In this document: positions 24,328 to 34,856 of the stretch, piece after piece
Layout: each line of letters starts with the position of its first letter
How positions within the stretch are numbered: the stretch's first letter is position 1
From: Fusobacterium sp. IOR10
Lineage (GTDB): Bacteria > Fusobacteriota > Fusobacteriia > Fusobacteriales > Fusobacteriaceae
Length of the DNA: 35,685 nucleotides
Assembly: GCF_010367435.1 (NCBI RefSeq)
Contig: NZ_WJWY01000022.1
Coordinates: 1 to 35,685, forward strand
Direction of reading: 5' to 3'
The notes under the pieces: generated by a model
Told to the model about the DNA's origin: nothing
The model's input: only the letters and a program-made list of their open reading frames with translations
The model's database searches: none
Made by a program: the position numbers and the translations under genes

Positions 24328-25812
24328 ATGAAGGTGAAAATTTTTTCAGAAGTTCAAAAAGTTGGAAAAGCATTGATGACACCAGTTGCTATATTACCAG
24401 CAGCAGGATTATTTTTGGCATTTGGTAATAAATTAGGAATTCCTCTAATGGAACAAGCAGGAGGAATAATATTTGCTAATTTACCATTATTATTTGCAGT
24501 TGGTGTTGCAATTGGTCTTGTTGGAGGAGATGGAGTTGCAGCTTTAGCATCAGTTGTGGCAATATTAATAATGAATACAACAATGGGTATTGTTTCAGGA
24601 GCTGAAGCTGGAATTAAAGCTGGAAACCCAGCATATGCAATGGTCATGGGAGTTCCAACTTTACAAACAGGGGTTTTTGGGGGATTAATTGCAGGGATAA
24701 TTGCAGCAATTTGTTATAAGAAATTTTATAAAACAGAATTGCCACCATTTTTAGGATTCTTTGCAGGAAAAAGATTAGTTCCAATAGTAACAGCAGTTGT
24801 AGCTTTCTTAATAGGACTTGCAATGCCAGCAATTTGGAGACCAGTTCAAATAGGTCTTGCTAAACTTAGTTACTTAGCAAATGGAACAAATACAAATATT
24901 TCAACCTTTATATTTGGAGTGGTTGAAAGATCTTTAATACCATTTGGACTACATCACATATTCTATGCACCATTTTGGTTCCAATTTGGAGACTATACAA
25001 ATCATGCAGGTCAAATAATAAATGGAGATCAAGCAATTTGGTTTGCAATGCTTAAAGATGGAGTTACAAACTTCTCTGCTGCAAGTTACCAAGGAGCAGG
25101 TAAATTTATGACAGGAAAGTTCCCATTTATGATGTTTGGACTTCCAGCAGCAGCTTTAGCAATGTATCATGAAGCAAGACCTGAGAAGAAAAAAATTGTA
25201 GCAGGTATATTATTTTCAGCAGCTTTAACATCTTTTTTAACTGGAATAACAGAGCCAATTGAATTTTCTTTCCTATTTGTAGCACCAATCCTATATGGAT
25301 TTCACTGTATATTTGCAGGTTTATCTTTCATGTTAATGAATATGTTAAAAGTTAGAATAGGTATGACATTTTCAGGAGGATTAATTGACTATATTGTATT
25401 TGGAGTGTTACCAGGAACTTCAGGTTTTCAAACTCGTTGGTATTTAGTAATAGTTGTTGGATTAATTTTAGCAGTAGTTTATTACTTTGGATTTAGGTTT
25501 GCAATTAGAAAATGGAATTTAATGACTCCAGGAAGTGAAGAAATTACAGGGGAAGCTGAAACTGTTCAAGGGGATGAATTAGCAGTATCTGTATTGGAAG
25601 CTTTAGGAGGAAAAGAGAATTTAGTTTCTTTAGATGCGTGTATAACTAGACTAAGAGTTGAAGTAAAGGACACAGCCTTAGTAAAGGATAAAGATCTCAA
25701 AAATTTAGGGGCATCAGGAGTTTTAAAAGTTGGAGAAAATGGAGTGCAAGCAATATTTGGATCAAAAGCACAATTTATTTGCAATGATTTAAAGGAAATC
25801 ACAGGAATATAA
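24328..25812 (+). CDS. ptsG: PTS glucose-type permease, EIICB
   Basis: 494 residues. The EIIC membrane domain (1 to about 395) starts [20 protein letters not shown] and contains [12 protein letters not shown] and the sugar-site [12 protein letters not shown]. The EIIB domain (about 415-494) carries the phospho-Cys at 438 in [10 protein letters not shown]. Order C-B without an A domain is that of E. coli PtsG; the exact sugar (glucose, maltose or N-acetylglucosamine) cannot be fixed, so the symbol is tentative. Phosphate would come from HPr via an EIIA encoded elsewhere. AGGAG lies very close to the ATG at 24328; a GTG at 24334 is better spaced and may be the true start. It is a single-gene unit with its own promoter and terminator. 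Confidence 0.82.
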   Translation: MKVKIFSEVQKVGKALMTPVAILPAAGLFLAFGNKLGIPLMEQAGGIIFANLPLLFAVGVAIGLVGGDGVAALASVVAILIMNTTMGIVSGAEAGIKAGNPAYAMVMGVPTLQTGVFGGLIAGIIAAICYKKFYKTELPPFLGFFAGKRLVPIVTAVVAFLIGLAMPAIWRPVQIGLAKLSYLANGTNTNISTFIFGVVERSLIPFGLHHIFYAPFWFQFGDYTNHAGQIINGDQAIWFAMLKDGVTNFSAASYQGAGKFMTGKFPFMMFGLPAAALAMYHEARPEKKKIVAGILFSAALTSFLTGITEPIEFSFLFVAPILYGFHCIFAGLSFMLMNMLKVRIGMTFSGGLIDYIVFGVLPGTSGFQTRWYLVIVVGLILAVVYYFGFRFAIRKWNLMTPGSEEITGEAETVQGDELAVSVLEALGGKENLVSLDACITRLRVEVKDTALVKDKDLKNLGASGVLKVGENGVQAIFGSKAQFICNDLKEITGI

Positions 25813-25852
25813 ATAAATTTTTCACAAAATAGATACACCACAAAAAACACAC

Positions 25853-25881
25853 AAAAAACTCGCAGTTCTGCGAGTTTTTTT
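25853..25881 (+). terminator. Terminator after the PTS gene
   Basis: A GC-rich 10-bp stem (AAACTCGCAG 25856-25865 with 25868-25877, loop TT plus the closing pair) followed by a T-run. It is one of the strongest terminators in the window. Confidence 0.9.
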
Positions 25882-25884
25882 GTT

Positions 25885-25911
25885 TAGATTATTAATACAA
25901 AGAATAATCTA
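25885..25911. repeat. Inverted repeat upstream of obgE
   Basis: TAGATTATT (25885-25893) and AATAATCTA (25903-25911) form a perfect 9-bp dyad with a 9-base gap. It has no T-run of its own after it; it could be a protein-binding site or part of the 3' end of the ptsG transcript. The rest of the 269-base gap shows only AT-rich sequence and the obgE promoter. Confidence 0.35.
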
Positions 25912-26015
25912 TTAAATATAAAATCTATATTTGCTGATCTTTAATTTAGGTAAGCACAAATAAATGAATTTTACAATAAAAAGAAGAAAAATAAATATCT
26001 ATAAATAATAAAAAA

Positions 26016-26024
26016 TGTTATAAT
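26016..26024 (+). promoter_or_regulatory. obgE promoter, extended -10
   Basis: TGTTATAAT, an extended -10 element about 58 bases before the obgE start. The -35 region is not recognisable. Confidence 0.45.
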
Positions 26025-26078
26025 AATAATGAATAGATACAAATTTTTGTATAAGAAAATTAAAATTAAGGAGATTAA

Positions 26079-27368
<1,290 letters not shown>

Positions 27369-27384
27369 TTAAAGGAGAAAATAA

Positions 27385-28296
27385 ATGATAGGAATAGTTA
27401 TAGCTGGGCCTACTGGAGTAGGTAAAACTGAGTTATCTTTGAAAATAGCTAAATTATTACAAGGGGATATAATCTCTGCAGATTCAGCTCAAGTTTATAG
27501 AGGTATGGATATTGGAACTGCTAAAATAACAGAGGAAGAAAAACAAGGGATAAAACACTATATGCTTGATATAGTTGATCCTGTTGAAAAATATAGTGTT
27601 GGTAATTATCAAAAAAAAGTTGACGAGATATTATTTGAAAAGGAAAAAGAAAATAAAAATATAATCTTAACAGGGGGAACTGGTCTGTATATTAGGTCAA
27701 TTACAGATGGGTTATCAGATTTACCAGGAGCAGATAAAAAATTAAGGCAGAATATGGAGAAATTTTCAGATTCTGAACTTTTAACAAAATTAAAAGAATT
27801 AGACGAAGAAAGTGCAAATTTAATTCATGAAAATAATAGAAAAAGAGTTGAGAGAGCTTTGGAAGTTTGTCTATTAACAGGGGAGAAATTTTCAGAAATT
27901 TCTAAAAAAAATATAAAAAATAATAACTATAAATTTTTAAAGCTTTATCTTACTAGAGATAGAGAATCATTATATGAAAGAATAAACAAAAGAGTTGATA
28001 TAATGATGGAACAAGGTCTTTTGGAAGAAGTAAAATTTTTATATGAAAAATATGGTGGAGAAATTTTAAAAAAAATAAATATTATAGGCTATAATGAGCT
28101 TATTAATTTTTTAGAGGGGAATAGTTCCTTAGAAGAGGGAATAAATGCCATTAAAAAAAATTCAAGAAGATATGCTAAAAGACAAATAACTTGGTTTAAA
28201 AAAGATAAAGATTATGTAGTATTGGACATTGATAAAATGTCAGAAGAGGAAATAATATCAGAGATTCAAAAGCTTTATTCATCAAAGGTATATTAA
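27385..28296 (+). CDS. miaA: tRNA dimethylallyltransferase
   Basis: 303 residues. It adds a dimethylallyl group to A37 of tRNAs reading UNN codons. GPTGVGKTELSLKIAK is the P-loop; ISADSAQVYRGMDIGTAK holds the conserved Asp; LTGGTGLYIRSITDGL, RKRVERALEV and the C-terminal AKRQITWFKKD complete the signature. The ATG has AAAGGAG upstream. It lies just after obgE, very probably co-transcribed. Confidence 0.95.
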   Translation: MIGIVIAGPTGVGKTELSLKIAKLLQGDIISADSAQVYRGMDIGTAKITEEEKQGIKHYMLDIVDPVEKYSVGNYQKKVDEILFEKEKENKNIILTGGTGLYIRSITDGLSDLPGADKKLRQNMEKFSDSELLTKLKELDEESANLIHENNRKRVERALEVCLLTGEKFSEISKKNIKNNNYKFLKLYLTRDRESLYERINKRVDIMMEQGLLEEVKFLYEKYGGEILKKINIIGYNELINFLEGNSSLEEGINAIKKNSRRYAKRQITWFKKDKDYVVLDIDKMSEEEIISEIQKLYSSKVY

Positions 28297-28304
28297 TAAT
28301 TAAC

Positions 28305-28335
28305 TTGATAAATATTATCAGTTATGATATCATAA
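28305..28335 (+). promoter_or_regulatory. Candidate promoter with two palindromes before the lipoprotein gene
   Basis: TTGATA (28305-28310), 17 bases, TATCAT (28328-28333). The -35 overlaps TGATAA-ATA-TTATCA (28306-28320), and the -10 lies in the 14-bp perfect palindrome TTATGATATCATAA (28322-28335). Two dyads on one promoter suggest repressor control of the following four genes. Confidence 0.45.
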
Positions 28336-28361
28336 AATAGTATTTAATGGGAGTTACACCT

Positions 28362-28748
28362 ATGAAAAAAATAGTAGTTTTTTTTGCTTTAATTTTTTTA
28401 TTTATCTCTTGTTCAAACAATCAAGTAAAGATTGGAGATGAAAATATAAATAGTTTTTTAAGGGACATTAAGGTGAATATTAAGAATAATAATATTTCAG
28501 CTATTGAGAATGATTTTGAACAGAGTATTTATAATAGAAAAACAATAGAAGAGTTGAAAAAATATAATTTTAAAAATGCAAACATAGTATTTGGTAAAAC
28601 TAAAATAACAGGGACACATGCTGAAAATATTATAGGTTTTGTTTTTTCAGAAGAAGTTATTTATTTACATGGAAAATATAAGCTTGTAAAAGGAAAATGG
28701 AAAATAGAGAGGGTGGAAGATGGGAGAAAAAATATTGAAAAAGAATGA
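28362..28748 (+). CDS. Small predicted lipoprotein
   Basis: 128 residues. KKIVVFFALIFLFISCSN is a lipoprotein signal ending in Cys (ISC) near residue 16. The mature part of about 110 residues is Lys/Asn-rich with no family I recognise; its alternation of short strands and helices and a final KGKWKIERVEDG strand resemble small NTF2-like or DUF4878-type lipoproteins, which is only a guess. The ATG at 28362 is chosen over 28347 because GGGAG lies between them. It overlaps the next gene by 29 bases, so it is translationally coupled to the RsbW-like kinase gene. Confidence 0.7.
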   Translation: MKKIVVFFALIFLFISCSNNQVKIGDENINSFLRDIKVNIKNNNISAIENDFEQSIYNRKTIEELKKYNFKNANIVFGKTKITGTHAENIIGFVFSEEVIYLHGKYKLVKGKWKIERVEDGRKNIEKE

Positions 28749-29130
28749 AATAAAACTTCTTGTTTCTTCAGCTTTAGAAAATCTTTCCGTTATTAGATCA
28801 TTAATAAAAACTTATTTAAATCTTCACAATATAGAAGATAGAAATATTATGGAGATTTTGACAATAGTGGATGAACTTGCAACAAATGTTGTAGAACACG
28901 GGTATCAATATCAACCTGGAGAGTTAATAATCACAGTTGAAAAGGATAATAATATTATAAGGTTGGTAGTAGAAGATAATGGGATTGGTTTTGATGATGA
29001 GAAATTAAGCAAAGAAGAAGGCGGAATGGGTCTAAAGATAGCAAAAAAAATGTCAGATAACTTTAAAATTGAGAAAAAGCTAAATGGAACTAAATTTAAA
29101 GTTGAAAAAAAAATTAAGGAGGGTAATTAA
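28720..29130 (+). CDS. RsbW/SpoIIAB-like serine kinase, anti-sigma type
   Basis: 136 residues, a stand-alone HATPase_c domain: VDELATNVVEHGY (N box with the catalytic Glu/Asn), VEDNGIGFD (G1 box) and EGGMGLKIAKKMSD (G2 box). Such proteins bind a sigma factor or other partner and phosphorylate a STAS antagonist, which is the next gene. The start overlaps the lipoprotein gene by 29 bases; GGTGGAAG precedes it. No sigma-B-like gene is in the window, so the controlled partner is unknown. Confidence 0.84.
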   Translation: MGEKILKKNEIKLLVSSALENLSVIRSLIKTYLNLHNIEDRNIMEILTIVDELATNVVEHGYQYQPGELIITVEKDNNIIRLVVEDNGIGFDDEKLSKEEGGMGLKIAKKMSDNFKIEKKLNGTKFKVEKKIKEGN

Positions 29131-29134
29131 CAAT

Positions 29135-29485
29135 ATGGATGCGAATTTCAATATATTAGAAAGAAAAGAAGGAGAAGTTGTTGTAATAGAAGTAGCTGGA
29201 GAACTAGATGCTTTAGTAGCCCCTAAATTAAAAGAAAAAATTTCAAAGGAAATGGAAAATGGGGAAACTAAGTTTATTATAAATTTTAAAGAATTAGTTC
29301 ACATTAATAGTTTGGCAATGGGAATATTAAGAGGAAAATTAAAATCTACAAAGGAAATAGGTGGAGATATAAAGCTTTCAAACTTAAACGACCATATTAA
29401 ATCTATATTTGAAATGATTGGGTTAGATGAAATATTTGAAATATTTGAAAACGAAAAAGAGGCTTTAGATAGCTTTAAAAAATAA
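29135..29485 (+). CDS. STAS-domain anti-sigma factor antagonist (RsbV/SpoIIAA-like)
   Basis: 116 residues, one STAS domain. The segment VVIEVAGELDALVAPKLKE is typical of the N-terminal strands. The phosphorylation loop, usually DSSG or DSTG, reads INSLAMG: the target Ser is kept but the neighbours have changed. AAGGAGGG lies about 11 bases before the ATG at 29135; a longer frame from 29084 would run inside the kinase gene. It forms a partner-switch pair with the kinase immediately upstream and is 16 bases before rny. Confidence 0.84.
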   Translation: MDANFNILERKEGEVVVIEVAGELDALVAPKLKEKISKEMENGETKFIINFKELVHINSLAMGILRGKLKSTKEIGGDIKLSNLNDHIKSIFEMIGLDEIFEIFENEKEALDSFKK

Positions 29486-29501
29486 ATAAGGAAGTGAATA
29501 T

Positions 29502-31067
29502 ATGGGTTATGCACTAGGGATAGGTACTGGGATACTAGGATTCGCAATAATTTTTGCTATAGTATACAAAAAATCAACAATAGATAAAAAAATATTAGAA
29601 TTAAGAGATATGGAAGATGAGCAATTAAAAGCTCAAATAAAATCAAAAGAAATAATAAAGAATGCTGAGGCAGAAGCAAATATTTTAAGAAAAGATATAG
29701 AATTAAAGGCTAAAGAAACAATTTTTCATTTAAAAGAAGAAGCAGATAAAGAAATAAAAATAGCTAAAAATGAGATGCTTCAAAAAGATTTAAGATTAAC
29801 AAAGAAAGAAGAAAACTTAGATAACAAATTAGAAAAAATAGAGGAAAAAACTTCTCGTTTAGAAGAAAAATCAAAAGAATTAGAAACTAAAAGCCTTGAA
29901 ATTGGAAAATTAATAGAGAGAGAAGAAAATGAATTAGAAAGAATTTCAGGACTTTCAAAGGAAGAAGCTAAAGAATTATTAATTGTTAAATTAAAGGATA
30001 ATTTAGTTCATGAATCAGCTGTTGCAATAAAAGAATATGAAGCTAGATTAAAAGAAACTAAAGACAATATTTCCAAAAGAATACTTTCAACTGTTATAGG
30101 AAAAGCAGCATCTGAATATGTTGTAGATTCAACAGTATCAGTTGTTAATCTTCCAAACGATGAAATGAAAGGAAGAATCATAGGTAGAGAAGGAAGAAAT
30201 ATAAGAACAATAGAAACTTTAACAGGGGTAGATATAATAATAGATGACACTCCAGAAGCAGTGGTTCTTTCAAGTTACGATGGTGTTAAGAGAGAAATAG
30301 CAAAAAGAGCTATCGAAAAATTAATAGCTGATGGTAGAATACATCCGGGAAAAATTGAAGAATTAGTTAATAAATCTAAAAAAGAAATTGAAAAAGATAT
30401 ATTAGAAGCAGGGGAACAAGCTTTAATAGAAGTTGGAGTACAAGGTGTACATCCTGAAATAATAAAAGTATTAGGTAGATTAAAATATAGAACAAGTTAT
30501 GGACAAAATGTATTAGTGCATTCAATAGAAGTAGCTAAGTTAGCATCAAATTTAGCAGCTGAATTAGGAGCAAATACTAAACTTGCAAAAAGAGCAGGAT
30601 TGTTACATGATATAGGTAAAGTTTTAACACATGAAACAGAATCTTCTCACGCAATTATAGGTGCAGAATTCTTAAAGAAATATGGAGAAAAAGAACCAGT
30701 TATAAATGCAGTTAAGGCTCATCATAACGAAGTTGAACCAAGTACTGTGGAAGCTGTATTAGTTCAAGCTGGAGACGCTGTGTCAGCATCAAGACCAGGA
30801 GCTAGAATGGAAACACTATCATCTTACTTAAAAAGATTATCAGATTTAGAAGAAATTGCTAAATCTTTTAAAGGTGTAGAATCATCTTATGCTATACAAG
30901 CTGGAAGAGAAATTAGAATCATAATTAATCCAGATGTTGTAAATGATGATGAAGCAACAGTTATGGCAAGGGATATGGCTAAAAAAATAGAAGAAACTAT
31001 GCAATATCCAGGACAAATAAGAGTTACTATTTTAAGAGAAACTAGAGCAACAGAATATGCAAAATAA
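29502..31067 (+). CDS. rny: Ribonuclease Y
   Basis: 521 residues. An N-terminal membrane helix (about 3-24, GIGTGILGFAIIFAIVY), a long charged coiled coil (about 30-200), a KH RNA-binding domain (IGREGRNIRTIETLTGV, about 225-260) and an HD metal-dependent domain (LLHDIGKVLTHE, about 365). It is the membrane-bound endonuclease that starts bulk mRNA decay. The ATG has AAGGAAG upstream. It follows the STAS gene closely, so it is probably read with the lipoprotein-kinase-STAS cluster, and is closed by a good terminator before ymdB. Confidence 0.96.
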   Translation: MGYALGIGTGILGFAIIFAIVYKKSTIDKKILELRDMEDEQLKAQIKSKEIIKNAEAEANILRKDIELKAKETIFHLKEEADKEIKIAKNEMLQKDLRLTKKEENLDNKLEKIEEKTSRLEEKSKELETKSLEIGKLIEREENELERISGLSKEEAKELLIVKLKDNLVHESAVAIKEYEARLKETKDNISKRILSTVIGKAASEYVVDSTVSVVNLPNDEMKGRIIGREGRNIRTIETLTGVDIIIDDTPEAVVLSSYDGVKREIAKRAIEKLIADGRIHPGKIEELVNKSKKEIEKDILEAGEQALIEVGVQGVHPEIIKVLGRLKYRTSYGQNVLVHSIEVAKLASNLAAELGANTKLAKRAGLLHDIGKVLTHETESSHAIIGAEFLKKYGEKEPVINAVKAHHNEVEPSTVEAVLVQAGDAVSASRPGARMETLSSYLKRLSDLEEIAKSFKGVESSYAIQAGREIRIIINPDVVNDDEATVMARDMAKKIEETMQYPGQIRVTILRETRATEYAK

Positions 31068-31080
31068 ATAAGAAAATAAG

Positions 31081-31107
31081 GAGAGTATTTAGATACTCTC
31101 TTTTTTT
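31081..31107 (+). terminator. Terminator after rny
   Basis: GAGAGTAT (31081-31088), loop TTAG, ATACTCTC (31093-31100), then seven T residues. Confidence 0.85.
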
Positions 31108-31119
31108 ATTTAAAGGATT

Positions 31120-31147
31120 TTGATTTTAATATAAAAAATGTTATAAT
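31120..31147 (+). promoter_or_regulatory. ymdB promoter
   Basis: TTGATT (31120-31125), 16 bases, TATAAT (31142-31147), with TGT before the -10 as an extended element. It should drive ymdB and the genes after it. Confidence 0.55.
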
Positions 31148-31189
31148 TGTGGAGCATAATATAAAATTTTAAAATAGAAAGAAGGAAGT

Positions 31190-31981
31190 ATGAGAGTATT
31201 AGTAGTTGGAGATATAGTAGGAAGACCAGGAAGAAAAACATTTGAGAAATATGTTAGAAATTTTAAGGAAAAGTATGACTTTATAGTAGCTAATGGAGAA
31301 AACTCTGCAGCAGGATTTGGAATAACATCAAAAATAGCTGAAGAATTTTATGCTTTAGGAGTAGATGTAATTACAAGTGGTAACCATATTTGGGATAAAA
31401 AAGAGATTTACACTTATTTAGAAGGAACAGATAGATTACTTAGACCACTAAATTATCCAAAGGGAGTTCCAGGAAAAGGTTATACAATAGTAAAAAGTAG
31501 ATCAGGCATAAAAGTAGGAGTAGTTTCATTGCAAGGTAGAGTTTTCATGCCTCCAACAGATTGCCCTTTTACAAGATTTTCAGAAGTTATAGAAGAAATA
31601 AAAAGAGAATGTAAAATAATCATTGTTGATTTCCATGCAGAGGCGACTTCAGAAAAGATAGCCATGGGAAGATATTTTGATGGGAAAATTTCAGTTTTAT
31701 ATGGGACACATACACATGTTCAAACAGCAGATGAAAAAATTCTTTTAGAAGGAACAGGATATATATCAGATGTTGGTATGACTGGTTCAGATAATGGAGT
31801 TATAGGGATGGATGCAAAATCAATAATTCCTAAGTTCATAGAGTGTCTTCCTCAAAGATTTGAAATAGCTAATGGAAAAGAAAGATTAAATGGATTGGAT
31901 ATTGAAATCGACGAAGAGACAGGGGAATGTACAAGAATAGATAGAATAAATATGTCTTTATCTCAAATAGAAATATACTAA
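31190..31981 (+). CDS. ymdB: YmdB-family metallophosphoesterase (TIGR00282)
   Basis: 263 residues. The metal-site motifs are complete: VVGDIVGRPGR, VANGENSAAGFG, TSGNHIWDKKE, VDFHAEATSEK and GTHTHVQTAD. B. subtilis YmdB is a cyclic-nucleotide phosphodiesterase that affects biofilm and motility programmes; the family is otherwise poorly understood. It lies directly after rny, the same neighbour as in Bacillus, but here a terminator and a fresh promoter separate the two. The ATG has GAAGGAAG upstream. Confidence 0.92.
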   Translation: MRVLVVGDIVGRPGRKTFEKYVRNFKEKYDFIVANGENSAAGFGITSKIAEEFYALGVDVITSGNHIWDKKEIYTYLEGTDRLLRPLNYPKGVPGKGYTIVKSRSGIKVGVVSLQGRVFMPPTDCPFTRFSEVIEEIKRECKIIIVDFHAEATSEKIAMGRYFDGKISVLYGTHTHVQTADEKILLEGTGYISDVGMTGSDNGVIGMDAKSIIPKFIECLPQRFEIANGKERLNGLDIEIDEETGECTRIDRINMSLSQIEIY

Positions 31982-31990
31982 GGAGTTATA

Positions 31991-32920
31991 ATGAAAGTTG
32001 AAGAAATAAAAGTTATTTTTGAAAGTGAAGACATTGAAAAATCTAAAAAGGAAATAGGAGATATTTTTTATGACTTTGGTGCAACAGGTTTAAAAATAGA
32101 AGAGCCAATGACTCATAAAAATCCCTTGGATTTCTACAAAAATGAAAAGGATTTTCTTATGGTGGATCACGCTGTATCAGCATATTTTCCATTGAATTTT
32201 TATGCTGAAAAAAGAAGAAAGGCAATATTAAATGCCTTTGAAGAAAAGTTTTCCCAAAGGGAAGATGTTATCTATACAGTTGATTTTTATGATTATGAAG
32301 AGGAAGATTATCAAAATAGTTGGAAAAAATATTTTTATACTCAAAAAATAAGTAATAGATTTGTAGTAAAACCAACTTGGAGAGATTATGAACCATTGGA
32401 AGATGAATTGGTTATAGAAATAGATCCAGGAAGGGCCTTTGGTACAGGAACACATCCAACTACATCACTTTGTATAAAATTAATGGAAGAAAATATAAGT
32501 GATCAAGATAGGGTAATAGATGTGGGAACAGGATCAGGAATATTAATGGTTGCAGCAGAAAAACTAGGGGCAAAGGAAATTATAGGTACTGATATTGATC
32601 CAATGGCAATTGAAGTTGCCAAGGAAAACTTAGAGCTAAATAAGGTTTCTTTAGAGAAAGCAAAGGCCTATGCAGGGGATTTAATTTCAGTGGTAAAGGA
32701 AGATAAATTTGATGTTGTTGTTGCAAATATATTAGCAGATGTACTATTAATATTACTTAAAGATATTTCCAAAGTAGTTAGAAAAGATGGGCTAGTAATA
32801 TTTTCAGGAATAATAGAAGATAAATTGGAAGAAATGAAAAAAGCAATAGAATCTCAAGGGCTTGAAATTTTAGAAGTAAAAGAAGATAAAGAATGGAGAG
32901 CAATTTTAATGAAAGCCTAA
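31991..32920 (+). CDS. prmA: Ribosomal protein L11 methyltransferase
   Basis: 309 residues. The N-terminal substrate-recognition domain (about 1-130, with NSWKKYF) is followed by a Rossmann methyltransferase domain: FGTGTHPTTSLC, VIDVGTGSGILMVAAEKLGA for SAM binding, DIDPMAIEVAKENLELN, and the catalytic VANILADVLL. It methylates L11. Nine bases after ymdB with AAGGAG at the join, so the two are one operon. Confidence 0.94.
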   Translation: MKVEEIKVIFESEDIEKSKKEIGDIFYDFGATGLKIEEPMTHKNPLDFYKNEKDFLMVDHAVSAYFPLNFYAEKRRKAILNAFEEKFSQREDVIYTVDFYDYEEEDYQNSWKKYFYTQKISNRFVVKPTWRDYEPLEDELVIEIDPGRAFGTGTHPTTSLCIKLMEENISDQDRVIDVGTGSGILMVAAEKLGAKEIIGTDIDPMAIEVAKENLELNKVSLEKAKAYAGDLISVVKEDKFDVVVANILADVLLILLKDISKVVRKDGLVIFSGIIEDKLEEMKKAIESQGLEILEVKEDKEWRAILMKA

Positions 32921-32946
32921 CAAATGGTGAGGGGGAGTAAAACAAT

Positions 32947-33609
32947 ATGGGAAATTTTATAGTGGCTATAGATGGACCTGCTGGAAGTGGGAAAAGTACC
33001 ATTGCAAAACTTTTAGCAAAAAGATTTAATTTAACATATTTAGATACAGGGGCTATGTATAGAATGGTGGCTTTATATTTTTTAAATAATAATGTGGATT
33101 TTAATAACATTGAAGAGATAAAAAAGATATTGCCCTTAATTGAAATAGATATAATAAATGAAAAATTTATACTAAATGGTGAGGACGTTTCTTCTGAAAT
33201 AAGAACGCCAAGAGTTACAGAAAAAGTTTCATTTGCTGCTAAAATAAAAGAAGTTAGAGAAAAATTAGTAATTCTTCAAAGAAAAATTTCCTTTGGGAAA
33301 GATGTTGTTTTAGATGGTAGAGATATAGGTACTGTTGTTTTTCCAAATGCAGATTTAAAAATATTTTTAGTAGCTTCTCCAGAGGAAAGGGCAAGGAGAA
33401 GAGTTGAAGATTATGCTGCAAAGGGAATACAAGAAGACTATGACAAAGTTATAGAAGATATAAGGAAAAGAGATTACATAGATTCTCATAGAGAGGAAAG
33501 TCCTTTAAAAAAGGCAAAAGATGCAATTGAGTTAGATTCTAGCCTTATGAAAATTGATGAAACAGTTGACATTTTAGAAAAATATATAAAAGAAAAAAAA
33601 GGTGAATAA
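32947..33609 (+). CDS. cmk: Cytidylate kinase
   Basis: 220 residues. It phosphorylates CMP and dCMP. IDGPAGSGKSTIAKLLAKRF is the P-loop, LDTGAMYRMVALY follows, and LDGRDIGTVVFPNADLKIFL with RRRVEDYAAKG forms the lid and base-binding part. The ATG is preceded by GAGGGGGAG at about nine bases. It overlaps the RBS of waaA, in the same operon as ymdB and prmA. Confidence 0.95.
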   Translation: MGNFIVAIDGPAGSGKSTIAKLLAKRFNLTYLDTGAMYRMVALYFLNNNVDFNNIEEIKKILPLIEIDIINEKFILNGEDVSSEIRTPRVTEKVSFAAKIKEVREKLVILQRKISFGKDVVLDGRDIGTVVFPNADLKIFLVASPEERARRRVEDYAAKGIQEDYDKVIEDIRKRDYIDSHREESPLKKAKDAIELDSSLMKIDETVDILEKYIKEKKGE

Positions 33610-33610
33610 A

Positions 33611-34843
33611 ATGATATATAATTTTTTAAGATTAATATTATATATCCCTTTATCTATAATAATTATTTTTAGTGGTAAAAAAAGAAAATTTATAATAAAA
33701 AGACTTTTTCAAAATTTTAATAATTTAAAAAAAGGAAAAGATTATATTTGGATTCATTGTTCTTCTGTTGGGGAAATTAATTTATCAGATTCTTTAATAA
33801 AAAAAATATTGCTAGAAAGAAAAGAGAATATTTTAATAAGTATGTTCACAGATACTGGGTATAAAATAGCTAATAAAAAATATGAAAATGAAGATAGAAT
33901 TGATATTTGTTACTTTCCCATAGATGATTATTTCATGATAAAAAAAATATTGTCTAAAATAAATATTAAATTATTAATAATCATTGAAACAGAAATTTGG
34001 CCAAACTTAATAAAATTGAGTTCTAAAAGGGCTAAAGTTATTTTAGTAAATGGAAGAATATCAGATAGAAGTTACAGAAAATATTTAAAATTAAAATCTA
34101 TTACTAAGGCTTTATTAACAGGGGAAATAGATAAATTTTACATGCAAACTGAAATAGATGCAAAGAGGATAAAAGAGATAGGTGCTACAGAATCTAAGGT
34201 TTTTGTTGTTGGAAATTTAAAATTTGATATTGAAATAGAAGATTATTCAATGGAAGAAAAATTAGAACTAAAAAATAAAATAAAAGCAGGAAATAGAAAA
34301 ATATTAGTTGCAGGAAGTACTAGAACAGGGGAAGATGAGATTTTATTAGAAGTTTTTAAAAATCTAAAAAACTATGTTTTAGTTCTAGTTCCTAGACATT
34401 TGGAGAGAATTCCTAAACTAGAAAAATTATTATTGGATAACAACTTTTCCTTTGAAAAATTAAGTGAAATCAAAGATGAACAAGGGGAAAAAGATATTAT
34501 AATAGTTGATGAAATGGGTATTTTAAGGAAGTTTTATTCTATTAGTGATGTTGCCTTTGTAGGGGGAACCTTGGTAAATATTGGAGGACACAGCCTGCTA
34601 GAACCATTATTTTTTAGGAAAACTCCTATTTTTGGAAAGTATCTTCAAAATGTAAAGGATATTTCTAAAGAAATTCTAAAAAGAAACATAGGTTTTAAAG
34701 TTGAAAATTCTAAGGATATATTAAAGTCAATAGAAGTAATAGAAAATCACACTGTTGAAAATAAAGAAATAGAAGATTTCTTCAATGAAAATAGAAATGT
34801 AGCTTTAAAAATATTACAAGAAATAGATAAAATAATAAAATAA
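33611..34843 (+). CDS. waaA: Kdo transferase (3-deoxy-D-manno-octulosonic acid transferase)
   Basis: 410 residues, a GT-B glycosyltransferase that attaches Kdo to lipid A precursor at the inner membrane. A membrane anchor (about 4-22) precedes IHCSSVGEINL with the catalytic Glu, MFTDTGYKIA, IIETEIWPNLI, VAGSTRTGEDE and FVGGTLVNIGGHSLLEP, which binds CMP-Kdo. Its presence is the best evidence here for a lipopolysaccharide-bearing outer membrane. I take the ATG at 33611 (AAGGTG upstream) rather than the GTG at 33602, which overlaps that RBS. The RBS lies in the end of cmk. Confidence 0.92.
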   Translation: MIYNFLRLILYIPLSIIIIFSGKKRKFIIKRLFQNFNNLKKGKDYIWIHCSSVGEINLSDSLIKKILLERKENILISMFTDTGYKIANKKYENEDRIDICYFPIDDYFMIKKILSKINIKLLIIIETEIWPNLIKLSSKRAKVILVNGRISDRSYRKYLKLKSITKALLTGEIDKFYMQTEIDAKRIKEIGATESKVFVVGNLKFDIEIEDYSMEEKLELKNKIKAGNRKILVAGSTRTGEDEILLEVFKNLKNYVLVLVPRHLERIPKLEKLLLDNNFSFEKLSEIKDEQGEKDIIIVDEMGILRKFYSISDVAFVGGTLVNIGGHSLLEPLFFRKTPIFGKYLQNVKDISKEILKRNIGFKVENSKDILKSIEVIENHTVENKEIEDFFNENRNVALKILQEIDKIIK

Positions 34844-34856
34844 ATTTGGAGGATTA

